A DNA stretch of 12,025 bases from Pseudomonadota bacterium. Its GTDB lineage: Bacteria > Pseudomonadota > Alphaproteobacteria > Rhizobiales > Xanthobacteraceae. A program made the translations under genes and the position numbers. Below, piece after piece: positions 6,452 to 12,025 of the stretch; positions within the stretch are counted from its first letter, which is position 1; each line of letters opens with the position of its first letter. The notes under the pieces were generated by a model, which saw nothing but the letters and a program-made list of their open reading frames with translations, searched no databases and was not told where the DNA came from. The DNA is taken from positions 1-12,025 of the forward strand of contig CAUJKG010000360.1 of assembly GCA_963205465.1 (NCBI GenBank), in the 5' to 3' direction.

Positions 6452-6480
6452 ATCTTATGCGCGATCCGTAGGAAGGAAAA
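6452..6480 (-). promoter_or_regulatory. Possible weak promoter for the riboswitch-sugE transcript
   Basis: On the minus strand, TTTTCC (6480-6475) and TAAGAT (6457-6452) are spaced by 17 bp just before the first riboswitch hairpin. Matches to consensus are only three and four of six. The predicted start would trim the lowest P1 base pairs. Readthrough from the glutamate dehydrogenase gene is the alternative. Confidence 0.25.
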
Positions 6481-6487
6481 GCGCCGG

Positions 6488-7750
6488 TCAGCTGTTGAAG
6501 AACGTCTGCGTGCCATGCGACTCGATCGCGCTCGCACGCCGGCCGAGTGCGTGGATATAGGCCGCCGTGCGGCAGGAGACCTTCTTCTCCTGCGCGATCT
6601 GCCAGATCGCGCGGCCTTCGCGCACCATGATCTCATGCAAGCGGCGATGCACGTCTTCGAGCGGCCAGTAATAGCCCTGGCGGTTCTGCACCCATTCGAA
6701 ATAGGAAACCGTAACGCCGCCGGCATTGGCGAGAATGTCTGGCAGCACCACGATGTTCTTTTTCGCAAGAATGGCATCGCCTTCCGGCGTTACCGGACCG
6801 TTCGCGAGTTCGAGCACGGCTTTCGCCTTCACCTGCTCCGCGTTCTTTTCGTGGATCATGTTCTCGAGCGCAGCCGGAACCAGAAGATCGCAATCCACGC
6901 CGATCAACGCATCGGGATCGAGCGCCGACACGTCACCGCCGATCAGGGACGTAACCGATTTGCCTTCTGCTTTCGCGGCGATCAGCCGGGCCACGTCGAG
7001 CCCAGCCGGCGACTGCACCGCGCCGCTCGAATCCGACACCGCAATGATCTTGTGGCCGTCGGCTGCAAGCAGCTTGGCAATGAACTGGCCGGCATTGCCG
7101 AAGCCCTGCACGACGACGCGCATCTGCAGGCCAAGACCCAGATCCTGCGCAAGGTCGCGCACCAGATAGTAGCCGCCGCGCGCCGTCGCATCGTCACGGC
7201 CGAGCGAGCCGCCAAGCGCGATCGGCTTGCCGGTGATGACGGCGGGCGAGTTCTCGCCAACGATCTGGCCGTATTCGTCGGCCATCCAGCCCATGATCAT
7301 CGAGTTGGTGTAAACATCAGGCGCGGGAATATCGCGGTCGGGACCGATGATCCGCGCGAAGGCCTGCATGTAAGCGCGGGAAAGCCGCTCGAGCTCGGTC
7401 TTCGAGAGCTGACGCGGATCGATGCGCACCGCACCCTTGCCCCCGCCGTAAGGCAGATTCATTACCGCGCATTTGAAGGTCATCCAGAAGGCGAGCGTCT
7501 CGACCTCGTCGGCGTCGGACTCGGGATGAAAGCGGATGCCGCCTTTGGTCGGACCCCGCGTATCGTCGTAGCGGCAGCGCCAGGCGAGAAAGGATTTCCG
7601 GGAGCCGTCGTCCATGCGGATCATCAACCGCACCTTGGTGGTTTCCCGCGGATATTTCAGTTTTTCGAGAACGTCCGGGTCGATCTGTAAATGCCGCGCC
7701 GCGTCATCGAGGCGAACCAGGGCTACATCGAGAAGATTATCACCGGACAT
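6488..7750 (-). CDS. Glutamate dehydrogenase (Glu/Leu/Phe/Val dehydrogenase family)
   Basis: This 420-residue enzyme is the size of hexameric bacterial GDHs. It interconverts glutamate and 2-oxoglutarate plus ammonia. Counting from this start, the catalytic set is complete: Lys69 (TKGGIRF), Lys93 (FKCAVMNLP), Lys105 (GGGKGAV) and Asp145 (IPAPDV). Their spacing (24, 12 and 40) is the same as in the clostridial enzyme's Lys89, Lys113, Lys125 and Asp165. The Lys in KGGIR and Ser349 (VSYFEW) bind the glutamate side chain, arguing against leucine or phenylalanine dehydrogenase. The Rossmann motif GFGNAG lies at 216-221. Coenzyme preference is not certain, though the fold subgroup favours NAD. Two ATGs adjoin at 7753 and 7750. 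AGGAG (7760-7756) is only 2 nt from the first but 5 nt from the second, so 7750 is preferred. The gene is followed by the guanidine riboswitch and exporter. Confidence 0.93.
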   Translation of the reverse strand: MSGDNLLDVALVRLDDAARHLQIDPDVLEKLKYPRETTKVRLMIRMDDGSRKSFLAWRCRYDDTRGPTKGGIRFHPESDADEVETLAFWMTFKCAVMNLPYGGGKGAVRIDPRQLSKTELERLSRAYMQAFARIIGPDRDIPAPDVYTNSMIMGWMADEYGQIVGENSPAVITGKPIALGGSLGRDDATARGGYYLVRDLAQDLGLGLQMRVVVQGFGNAGQFIAKLLAADGHKIIAVSDSSGAVQSPAGLDVARLIAAKAEGKSVTSLIGGDVSALDPDALIGVDCDLLVPAALENMIHEKNAEQVKAKAVLELANGPVTPEGDAILAKKNIVVLPDILANAGGVTVSYFEWVQNRQGYYWPLEDVHRRLHEIMVREGRAIWQIAQEKKVSCRTAAYIHALGRRASAIESHGTQTFFNS

Positions 7751-7771
7751 CATTGCTCCTGCGGGTTACTC

Positions 7772-7796
7772 GGTCTGCACAAAAAAACGTCAGACC
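7772..7796 (-). promoter_or_regulatory. Inverted repeat in the glutamate dehydrogenase leader
   Basis: GGTCTG (7796-7791 on the minus strand) and CAGACC (7777-7772) are perfect 6-bp arms around a 13-nt loop containing seven T. The repeat lies about 20 nt before the start codon and just upstream of the SD. It may be an operator half-site pair or an mRNA hairpin. No clear -35/-10 pair was found in 7797-7893. Confidence 0.3.
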
Positions 7797-7836
7797 TTTG
7801 GCACGCAGTTTCGCGGTCACGCAAGTTTCGGTGCCG

Positions 7837-7880
7837 AAAAAAAGAGCGGCTGCGCCTGCCTGTCGCGGCAGCGGTGGAAT
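7837..7880 (-). terminator. Weak terminator-like region after tRNA-Val
   Basis: On the minus strand downstream of the tRNA, a G+C-rich stretch with CTGC/GCAG arms (one bulge) is followed after 6 nt by a run of seven T (7843-7837). The stem is imperfect and spaced from the T-run, so this is only a possible intrinsic terminator for the tRNA. Confidence 0.3.
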
Positions 7881-7893
7881 TTTATCGGGAGAA

Positions 7894-7968
7894 TGGTGCG
7901 CGCGACAGGGATCGAACCTGTGACCCCTACCATGTCAAGGTAGTGCTCTACCGCTGAGCTACGCGCGC
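7894..7968 (-). tRNA. tRNA-Val (anticodon GAC)
   Basis: On the minus strand a 75-nt cloverleaf is complete. The acceptor stem is GCGCGCG/CGCGCGC with discriminator A and an encoded CCA end. The D arm is GCTC-AGCGGTA-GAGC. The anticodon arm is CTACC-TTGACAT-GGTAG with anticodon GAC at 7936-7934. The T arm is ACAGG-TTCGATC-CCTGT. GAC reads valine codons GUC and GUU. A 17-bp-spaced promoter lies just upstream (7986-8014). No integrase gene or duplicated tRNA end is seen nearby. Confidence 0.97.
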
Positions 7969-7985
7969 AAGGCCAAGGGAGGCAC

Positions 7986-8014
7986 CCTATATCGACTGCC
8001 TCCGGCAGGGGCAA
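7986..8014 (-). promoter_or_regulatory. Promoter of tRNA-Val
   Basis: On the minus strand, TTGCCC (8014-8009) and TATAGG (7991-7986) are spaced by 17 bp, with four of six consensus matches each. The predicted start is about 10 nt before the tRNA. A 7-bp inverted repeat, GGAGGCA/TGCCTCC (8003-7997 with 7984-7978), surrounds the -10. It could also act as a hairpin at the end of the cpdR transcript, which stops at 8024. Confidence 0.55.
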
Positions 8015-8023
8015 GGTGGGAGA

Positions 8024-8389
8024 TCAGGCCGCCGCCAGCATTTTCTGGACCTCGTTGACAAGGTCTTTCAGGTGGAAGGGCTTGGACAGGACTTTGGAGT
8101 CCTCCGGCGCCTTTTTATTCTGGGCTTCGAGCGTGACCGCGGCGAAGCCCGTGATGAACATGACCTTGATGTCCGGGTCGAGTTCGGTGGCCCGGCGGGC
8201 AAGCTCGATCCCGTCCATTTCCGGCATCACGATATCGGTCAGAAGCAGCTCGAAGGGCTCCTCGCGCAGCCGCTGATAGGCGGAGCGCCCGTTGTCGAAA
8301 TGGGCGACTTCGTAGCCCGCGTTGACCAGCGCCTTCACCAGAAAGCGGCGCATGTCGTTGTCGTCTTCGGCAAGGAGAATCTTCGGCAT
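8024..8389 (-). CDS. cpdR: Cell-cycle response regulator CpdR
   Basis: This 121-residue protein is a stand-alone receiver domain without an output domain, as in CpdR. The phospho-acceptor is Asp52 (LLLTDIVMPEMDG), with acidic Asp9/Asp10 (AEDDND), Thr80 (MFITGF) and Lys103 (LSKPFHLKDL). The sequence closely follows the form I know from Rhizobiales CpdR, including GIELARRATELDPDIKVMFITGFAA. In Caulobacter, unphosphorylated CpdR docks on the ClpXP protease at the cell pole and primes degradation of cell-cycle substrates, and the CckA-ChpT relay phosphorylates it. The same role is inferred here. The SD-like AAGGGA ends about 6 nt before the ATG. It is divergent from the N-formylglutamate amidohydrolase gene, a neighbour arrangement I associate with this order. 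Confidence 0.92.
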   Translation of the reverse strand: MPKILLAEDDNDMRRFLVKALVNAGYEVAHFDNGRSAYQRLREEPFELLLTDIVMPEMDGIELARRATELDPDIKVMFITGFAAVTLEAQNKKAPEDSKVLSKPFHLKDLVNEVQKMLAAA

Positions 8390-8399
8390 AGCGTCCCTT

Positions 8400-8539
8400 A
8401 GGTTCGGGGAATCGGGCCAGTTTATGGCTTACGCCCCTTGGGAACCATTTGAGGGACAGCCGGTAAATGGCCGGTGAAGGTGCATAAAGAATCCACCGGC
8501 CTTCACAAGGCCGCACCACCCTGCGAGAACCCCGAACCT
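8400..8539. repeat. Intergenic region with a 10-bp inverted repeat and a central hairpin
   Basis: The 182-bp divergent region between cpdR and the amidohydrolase has AGGTTCGGGG at 8400-8409 and its exact reverse complement CCCCGAACCT at 8530-8539. Between them is an 8-bp inverted repeat, GGCCGGTG (8469-8476) and CACCGGCC (8494-8501), with a 17-nt loop. They may be operators of the divergent promoters. I found no convincing -35/-10 pair and no full CtrA site. Confidence 0.4.
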
Positions 8540-8571
8540 GACGTTTTCCTTAATTCCCCGGAAGTCCGTCC

Positions 8572-9462
8572 ATGAGCGCCAGCGTCGTCGAGGAATTGGC
8601 TCCGGCCTTCGATATCGAAGAGCCGTATACGGCGCCCGGGCCGGTAGTCTGCAACTCGCCCCATAGTGGCTGCCAGTATCCGGCCTCGTTCCTGCGCCAG
8701 AGCCGGCTCGACCTGGAGGCGCTCCGGCGCTCCGAAGACACCTTTGTCGATGAACTCTTCGCCGGCGCGCCGGCCCTCGGTATCCCGTTGATGCGGGCGC
8801 ATTTCCCGCGCGCCTACCTCGACGTCAATCGTGAACCCTACGAACTCGACCCCCGCATGTTCGACGGCCGGTTGCCGGCCTTCGCCAATACCCGCTCGCT
8901 GCGGGTCGCAGGCGGGCTCGGCACGGTGGCGCGCGTGGTCGGCGATTCGCGCGAGATTTATCCGAAGCGCATTCCCGTCGCCGAGGCGATGATGCGCATC
9001 GAGCGGTTCTACAAGCCGTATCATCGCGCCCTGCGCCGCCTGCTGACGCGCGCGCAGGAGGCGCATGGGTTTGCGCTCTTGCTCGACTGTCACTCCATGC
9101 CGTCCAACGCCAGCGCCCGCGAAGAGCGCCCGCGCGCCGACATCGTGCTGGGCGATCGCTACGGGACGAGCTGCCCGGCGGAAATCACGGAGATGGTCGA
9201 GCACACGTTGCGCGCCCAGGGCTATACCGTTCTGCGCAACAAGCCTTATGCCGGAGGCTTCATCACCGAACATTACGGCGACCCCCGCGCCGGGCTGCAT
9301 GCACTCCAGATCGAAGTGAACCGCGCGCTCTACATGGACGAACAGCATTACGAAAAGTCGGCGGGCTTCGAGGCGCTGCAGCACGATCTCAACGGCCTGG
9401 TGGAAGCCATCGCCGCCTTCACGCTCGCCGGTATCGTCGCTCTGCCCGACGCAGCCGAATAA
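8572..9462 (+). CDS. N-formylglutamate amidohydrolase family protein
   Basis: This 296-residue metallohydrolase belongs to the FGase family (Pfam PF05013, HutG-like). Motifs in order are CNSPHSG (27-33), DVNREP (84-89), DCHSMP (172-177), GGFITEHYG (228-236) and QIEVNRALYMDE (246-257). The His, Asp and Glu residues in these motifs are the expected metal and substrate ligands. HutG proper hydrolyses N-formylglutamate to glutamate and formate at the end of a histidine degradation route, but no other hut gene is present here, so the true substrate may be another N-acylated amino acid. GGAAG lies about 8 nt before the ATG. The protein is cytosolic with no signal peptide. It is divergent from cpdR and followed by a dispersed repeat rather than another gene on this strand. 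Confidence 0.9.
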   Translation: MSASVVEELAPAFDIEEPYTAPGPVVCNSPHSGCQYPASFLRQSRLDLEALRRSEDTFVDELFAGAPALGIPLMRAHFPRAYLDVNREPYELDPRMFDGRLPAFANTRSLRVAGGLGTVARVVGDSREIYPKRIPVAEAMMRIERFYKPYHRALRRLLTRAQEAHGFALLLDCHSMPSNASAREERPRADIVLGDRYGTSCPAEITEMVEHTLRAQGYTVLRNKPYAGGFITEHYGDPRAGLHALQIEVNRALYMDEQHYEKSAGFEALQHDLNGLVEAIAAFTLAGIVALPDAAE

Positions 9463-9464
9463 CC

Positions 9465-9507
9465 CTAAAGCGGTATGGCTTTTCATCGAATCGCCAACCA
9501 GCTTTAG
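9465..9507. repeat. First hairpin of a dispersed Rhizobiales intergenic repeat
   Basis: CTAAAGC-GGT-A-TGGC (9465-9479) pairs with GCCA-ACC-A-GCTTTAG (9493-9507), 14 base pairs with one facing A/A mismatch, around the loop TTTTCATCGAATC. It begins 3 bp after the amidohydrolase stop. I recall this segment together with the following palindrome as a multi-copy intergenic element in Bradyrhizobium-like genomes. Copy number cannot be seen here. Confidence 0.7.
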
Positions 9508-9519
9508 TTCGTTGTTTGA

Positions 9520-9564
9520 GCATGATCTTTTCCGAAAACCGCTTCACACTTTTCGGGATCATGC
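9520..9564. repeat. Second palindrome of the dispersed Rhizobiales repeat
   Basis: GCATGATC plus CCGAAAA (9520-9538, split by TTTT) mirrors TTTTCGG-GATCATGC (9550-9564). The result is a long imperfect stem with a short loop. The motif of an inverted GCATGATC with TTTTCGG is very common between genes in Bradyrhizobiaceae, from recall rather than a search. It is a REP-like non-coding element with no transposase. Confidence 0.75.
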
Positions 9565-9567
9565 CCC

Positions 9568-9603
9568 AAAGAAAAATGGCCGCTACAGTTGCCTGTAGCG
9601 GCC
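9568..9603 (-). terminator. Intrinsic terminator of the MFS transporter transcript
   Basis: On the minus strand a perfect 11-bp stem, GGCCGCTACAG paired with CTGTAGCGGCC (9603-9578), has a 4-nt loop and is followed by ATTTTTCTTT (9577-9568). This is a strong Rho-independent terminator. It lies about 170 nt after the MFS stop. The stretch 9604-9773 holds no gene; it is richer in A+T than its surroundings and would form a long 3' untranslated region. Confidence 0.75.
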
Positions 9604-9773
9604 CAAGTCTAGGGAGGAAACGCCCAAGGAGGGCGGCGAAAACGCGACGCCATCGCGTATCGCACCGCAATAATATGCTCCCGCAGCGCAAAATAAGCAA
9701 GCACTACTTACATAACATTTTCGAAAATCAGCGGGCCACCCTGCCGCACCCAAAGGCAATAAAAATCAAATAC

Positions 9774-11066
9774 TTAGCGGGAAACCGGCTTCTTGCCTGC
9801 AAAAATGTAACAGCTGAGAGACAAAGTCAGCAAAACCGCCTGCAGCGCAAAAGCCGCCTGATAGGCCACGAGCGGGTAAACGGTTGCATTCGGAGCGACG
9901 AATTCGATCAAAGCACCCGTCAAAAGCTGGAAGACGAAGGCCCCGCCCATGGTGGCGAGGTTGAACAGCGTTAGCCCGCGGCCCAGCAGCGCCGGCGGAA
10001 ATAGGGCCCTCCCTTCGGCCACCAGAAGCGGCGCGTAGGACGTCACTAGGCCATAGAACAAGAACCACAGGGCCAGCCCGATGGGGCTCAACTTCCCCAC
10101 AACCGCAATCCATATCAGGAAGGCGAGCGACAACCCCGCTCCCAGCGTAATAGGCGTGCGATAATTGCCGAAGATGCGGTCGGCCGGTCCCCAGATGAAA
10201 AGGGAGACCATGCTCGAGAACGCGAGCAGGAGAAGGTAAAAGCCTCGCGTCTCCAGATCGTAGCCGTAAACATGCGCGAGATAGGGGCCGCCCCACAGCC
10301 CTAGCGTCGTAATCAGCACCGCGTAGTTCGAGATGAACATGATGAACAGGGGCCAGAACGACGGCGTACGGGTTACGGCCAGAAGTCCACGCAGACTCTC
10401 GGCAAGATTTTCTTTCTTGTGCTCGACCACCTCTGGACCCGGCGGATCGTCGCTGACCCACCAGAGCACGATCAGACCGGACAATCCGGCAAGCACTCCG
10501 ACGATTACGAAGCTTGCGCGCCAGCCCATCGTTGCGGTCGCAAAAGCCAGCGGTGTGGTCGCGGCGAGCAGTCCCAGCCCGGAAAGCCCGAGTTGCGCGC
10601 CGACGACGGTCGAAAAATATTTCGGCTGGAACCAGCGCGAATAGATCGCAAGCGGCGCCACATAAAAACTCGAACAGCCGAGCGCCATCAGCACACGTCC
10701 GAGCACGAGGGTGCTGAGATCCTGCCCGAGCGCAAAGACAACGCAGCCTGCCACCGCAAGCATGGTCGACCAGAGCATGGTTCGCCGGGGACCGAAGCGG
10801 TCGATCAGCATTCCAACGGGAATCTGCGCAACGGCAAAAGCCAGGAAGAAGGAACTCGCAAGCAGTGCAAGTCCGGCTGCGCTGATATTGAGTTCACTGA
10901 CGAGGTTCGGCGCGATCACGCTGATCGCGCTGCGAAGGAACTGACTGACGAGCTGTGCCGTGGAAAGGACTGCGACGAGCCAGATACCGGCACGCAGATC
11001 GAGCTGTCGGGCAGCCGACGCTGGGCTGCCGGCGCTGCTCGCGCCGGTCGTCGGCTCCTCCTTCAC
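9774..11066 (-). CDS. MFS transporter
   Basis: This 430-residue protein has about 12 membrane helices and belongs to the major facilitator superfamily. The loop between helices 2 and 3 has the MFS motif A form GMLIDRFGPRRTM (about 85-97). The N-terminal half contains SQFLRSAISVIAPNLVSELNIS and the helix-4 arginine region LGRVLMALGCSSFY. It resembles nitrate/nitrite- or organic-anion-type MFS proteins only broadly; the substrate is unknown. The start is taken as GTG at 11066 because GGGGAG (11079-11074) lies 7 nt upstream. A longer frame reaching an ATG at 11183 adds 39 residues without membrane character or SD. A terminator-like hairpin lies in the leader, and a strong terminator closes the transcript. 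It is divergent from the secreted cysteine-rich protein. Confidence 0.9.
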   Translation of the reverse strand: MKEEPTTGASSAGSPASAARQLDLRAGIWLVAVLSTAQLVSQFLRSAISVIAPNLVSELNISAAGLALLASSFFLAFAVAQIPVGMLIDRFGPRRTMLWSTMLAVAGCVVFALGQDLSTLVLGRVLMALGCSSFYVAPLAIYSRWFQPKYFSTVVGAQLGLSGLGLLAATTPLAFATATMGWRASFVIVGVLAGLSGLIVLWWVSDDPPGPEVVEHKKENLAESLRGLLAVTRTPSFWPLFIMFISNYAVLITTLGLWGGPYLAHVYGYDLETRGFYLLLLAFSSMVSLFIWGPADRIFGNYRTPITLGAGLSLAFLIWIAVVGKLSPIGLALWFLFYGLVTSYAPLLVAEGRALFPPALLGRGLTLFNLATMGGAFVFQLLTGALIEFVAPNATVYPLVAYQAAFALQAVLLTLSLSCYIFAGKKPVSR

Positions 11067-11085
11067 GGGCAATCTCCCCAAAAAC

Positions 11086-11104
11086 AGCGGGCATTCGCCC
11101 TGCT
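11086..11104 (-). promoter_or_regulatory. Terminator-like hairpin in the MFS leader
   Basis: On the minus strand, AGC-(A)-GGGC (11104-11097) pairs with GCCC-GCT (11092-11086) around a GAAT loop. GTTTTT and then the SD GGGGAG follow directly. The placement between promoter region and SD would suit attenuation or start-site control. It is short, so the role is uncertain. Confidence 0.35.
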
Positions 11105-11168
11105 TTTCCGTTTTAGCCGAGTGCCACGGCCACGCCAGCACTTCAACTACCCGCGATGCAGCCGGGCG

Positions 11169-11198
11169 TTGCCCGGAGCACATGCCGACCGCTAGATT
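11169..11198 (+). promoter_or_regulatory. Possible promoter for the secreted cysteine-rich protein
   Basis: TTGCCC (11169-11174) and TAGATT (11193-11198) are spaced by 18 bp, with four of six matches each, and lie 29 bp before the start at 11227. A compact inverted repeat, CCGGGC-GTT-GCCCGG (11162-11176), overlaps the -35. The prediction is from sequence only. Confidence 0.35.
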
Positions 11199-11226
11199 GG
11201 TTTCCGTTTAGCGATGGGAGAGATTC

Positions 11227-11553
11227 ATGCGTTACCGGCTGGCCATCTTTGCGGCCCTGATTTCCGTTCTGGCGGCTACACCTGCGACCGCACAACTGAG
11301 CACCAAGCAGCGCACCGACTTCATCAACGATTGTCTTTCGACCTGCCGCAAGAACCCGCGCGTGCCGGAAGCGCAGCGCCCGGGATGCGACACCTATTGC
11401 GTGTGCGTGGCGAACGAAGCCGACAAGCTGTTCAACGAAGCGCAATACAATCAGATCAGCAGTGATTTTGCAGCTGGCAGACAGACCGCCGATATCAAGC
11501 GCTTTCAGGAACTGCCGCCAGCCTGCAATCGCAAAGCCTTCTCGCCGCGCTGA
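11227..11553 (+). CDS. Small secreted cysteine-rich protein with twin CX3C pattern
   Basis: This 108-residue protein has a clear Sec signal peptide: MRYR, a hydrophobic core of about residues 5-16, and cleavage expected after PATA at position 22, leaving QLSTKQ. The mature part is about 86 residues. It has six cysteines at 36, 40, 54, 58, 60 and 100. Cys36-x3-Cys40 and Cys54-x3-Cys58, separated by 13 residues with a Pro/Gly-rich turn, sit in two predicted helices. This suggests a disulfide-stapled helical hairpin in the periplasm. GGGAGAG 4-5 nt before the ATG supports the start. I do not recognise a named family. It lies 26 bp before hisN and could share its transcript. Confidence 0.82.
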   Translation: MRYRLAIFAALISVLAATPATAQLSTKQRTDFINDCLSTCRKNPRVPEAQRPGCDTYCVCVANEADKLFNEAQYNQISSDFAAGRQTADIKRFQELPPACNRKAFSPR

Positions 11554-11579
11554 CAAAATAACTCTCAGGCAAGCAGGAA

Positions 11580-12025
11580 ATGAGCGCGGTCGATATTGCA
11601 GCTTTTGTCGATGAGCTGGCCAAGGTCGCGGGCGATGCGATCCGGCCTTTCTTCCGGACCGCACTTGCAATCGATAACAAGAGGCGCAAGGGCAGTTTTG
11701 ATCCGGTGACCGCCGCCGACCGCGCCGCGGAAACGGCGATGCGCGCGCTCATTCGCCAGCAGTTTCCCACGCATGGCATCATCGGCGAAGAATTCGACGA
11801 CGTGAAAGGCAGCGGGCCTTATACGTGGGTGCTCGATCCGATCGACGGAACGAAGTCCTTCATCGCAGGCATGCCGGTGTGGGGAACGCTGATCGGTCTG
11901 TGCAAGGACGAGGTCCCGGTCTATGGCCTGATGGCGCAGCCATTTATCGGCGAGCGCTTCACGGGCGATGGCGCAAGCGCGAAATATCGCGGACCCGCCG
12001 GCGAGCGGAAACTGATGACACGGCC
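11580..12025 (+). CDS. hisN: Inositol monophosphatase family protein, probably histidinol-phosphatase HisN (3' end outside window)
   Basis: The frame is open from ATG 11580 to the window edge, giving the first 148 residues of a family usually about 260 long. It belongs to the FIG/IMPase Mg-dependent phosphatases. The metal-binding motifs are complete in this part: GEE at 69-71 and DPIDGT at 86-91, with the lithium-sensitive fold residues in DPVTAADR (41-48). The wording of WVLDPIDGTKSFIAGMPVWGTLIGL matches HisN-type histidinol-phosphatases of alphaproteobacteria, which dephosphorylate L-histidinol phosphate in histidine synthesis. Inositol or other sugar phosphates remain possible because the C-terminal substrate region is missing. 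An AGGA just upstream is a close SD. The gene starts 26 bp after the secreted cysteine-rich protein. Confidence 0.88.
   Translation, partial: MSAVDIAAFVDELAKVAGDAIRPFFRTALAIDNKRRKGSFDPVTAADRAAETAMRALIRQQFPTHGIIGEEFDDVKGSGPYTWVLDPIDGTKSFIAGMPVWGTLIGLCKDEVPVYGLMAQPFIGERFTGDGASAKYRGPAGERKLMTR

Noticed and set aside
6515..7690. A 391-codon open frame on the + strand opposite the glutamate dehydrogenase gene.
   Set aside because: It has the low-complexity, Arg/His-rich composition of an antisense shadow in G+C-rich DNA, while the minus-strand frame has a full set of GDH catalytic residues.
7894..7968. tRNA-Val as an integration site of a mobile element.
   Set aside because: No integrase, no repeated tRNA 3' end and no change of gene content is visible on either side; cpdR and gdh are core genes.
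8541..8556. A CtrA binding site suggested by TTAA near the amidohydrolase start.
   Set aside because: Only one half-site is present; the spaced TTAA-N7-TTAA form is missing.
8503..9486. A 327-codon minus-strand frame opposite the N-formylglutamate amidohydrolase gene.
   Set aside because: It shows no recognisable domain, and the + strand frame carries every family motif; this is a codon-bias shadow.
9465..9603. A CRISPR array or IS remnant suggested by the clustered inverted repeats.
   Set aside because: The palindromes differ from one another, lack regular spacers, and have no transposase or cas gene near them; a REP-like repeat plus a terminator explains them.
9419..9700. A 93-codon minus-strand frame over the dispersed repeat and terminator.
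   Set aside because: It reads through both palindromes and the intrinsic terminator and has no SD or family similarity.
10419..11195. A 258-codon + strand frame opposite the MFS transporter.
   Set aside because: It is very rich in charged residues (Arg, Glu, Lys, His), a typical mirror of a hydrophobic membrane protein on the other strand.

Overview
The window looks like chromosomal DNA of an alphaproteobacterium of the order Hyphomicrobiales (Rhizobiales), probably near the Bradyrhizobium/Afipia/Pseudolabrys group. The reasons are the high G+C content, a CpdR response regulator of the type found in this order, an adjacent N-formylglutamate amidohydrolase family gene, a HisN-type phosphatase, and a dispersed two-hairpin intergenic repeat that I recall from Bradyrhizobium-like genomes. 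The species assignment is inference. No phage, transposase, CRISPR or integrase gene is visible.

Left part (1-4035, + strand): a tight run of eight genes. It starts with the 3' end of one glutathione S-transferase (GST) and a complete second GST. Next come a PhnB-like VOC protein, a DUF1428/YbaA protein, an AHSA1-type SRPBCC protein and a second VOC protein. It ends with a membrane-anchored SRPBCC protein and a small four-helix membrane protein. All are small detoxification-type or ligand-binding folds, most with good ribosome binding sites, and they probably form one or two transcripts. No regulator for them lies in the window.

Middle-left (4125-6052, + strand): a second operon of an alpha/beta hydrolase, a polytopic membrane protein and a winged-helix regulator. 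Its promoter is overlapped by a perfect 16-bp palindrome that looks like a repressor operator. The hydrolase frame carries an in-frame TAA at codon 70, although the reading frame on both sides is intact. It is therefore a very recent pseudogene, a sequencing error or a readthrough case.

Middle (6053-7760, - strand): a glutamate dehydrogenase followed by a Gdx/SugE-type SMR exporter. Between them lies a textbook guanidine-II (mini-ykkC) riboswitch: two stem-loops with ACGA loops just upstream of the exporter. The 3' arm of the second hairpin can alternatively pair with the Shine-Dalgarno region, so the translational switch can be read from the sequence.

Right part (7894-12025): tRNA-Val(GAC) with its promoter (-), cpdR (-), the divergent N-formylglutamate amidohydrolase family gene (+), a composite palindromic repeat, an intrinsic terminator and an MFS transporter (-). 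A small secreted cysteine-rich protein with a twin CX3C pattern (+) follows, and then the 5' part of an inositol-monophosphatase-family gene, probably hisN (+), that runs off the end.

I found no clearly unprecedented multi-gene system. The points most worth checking are the riboswitch with its visible SD switch, the interrupted hydrolase operon with its palindromic operator, and the twin-CX3C secreted protein.
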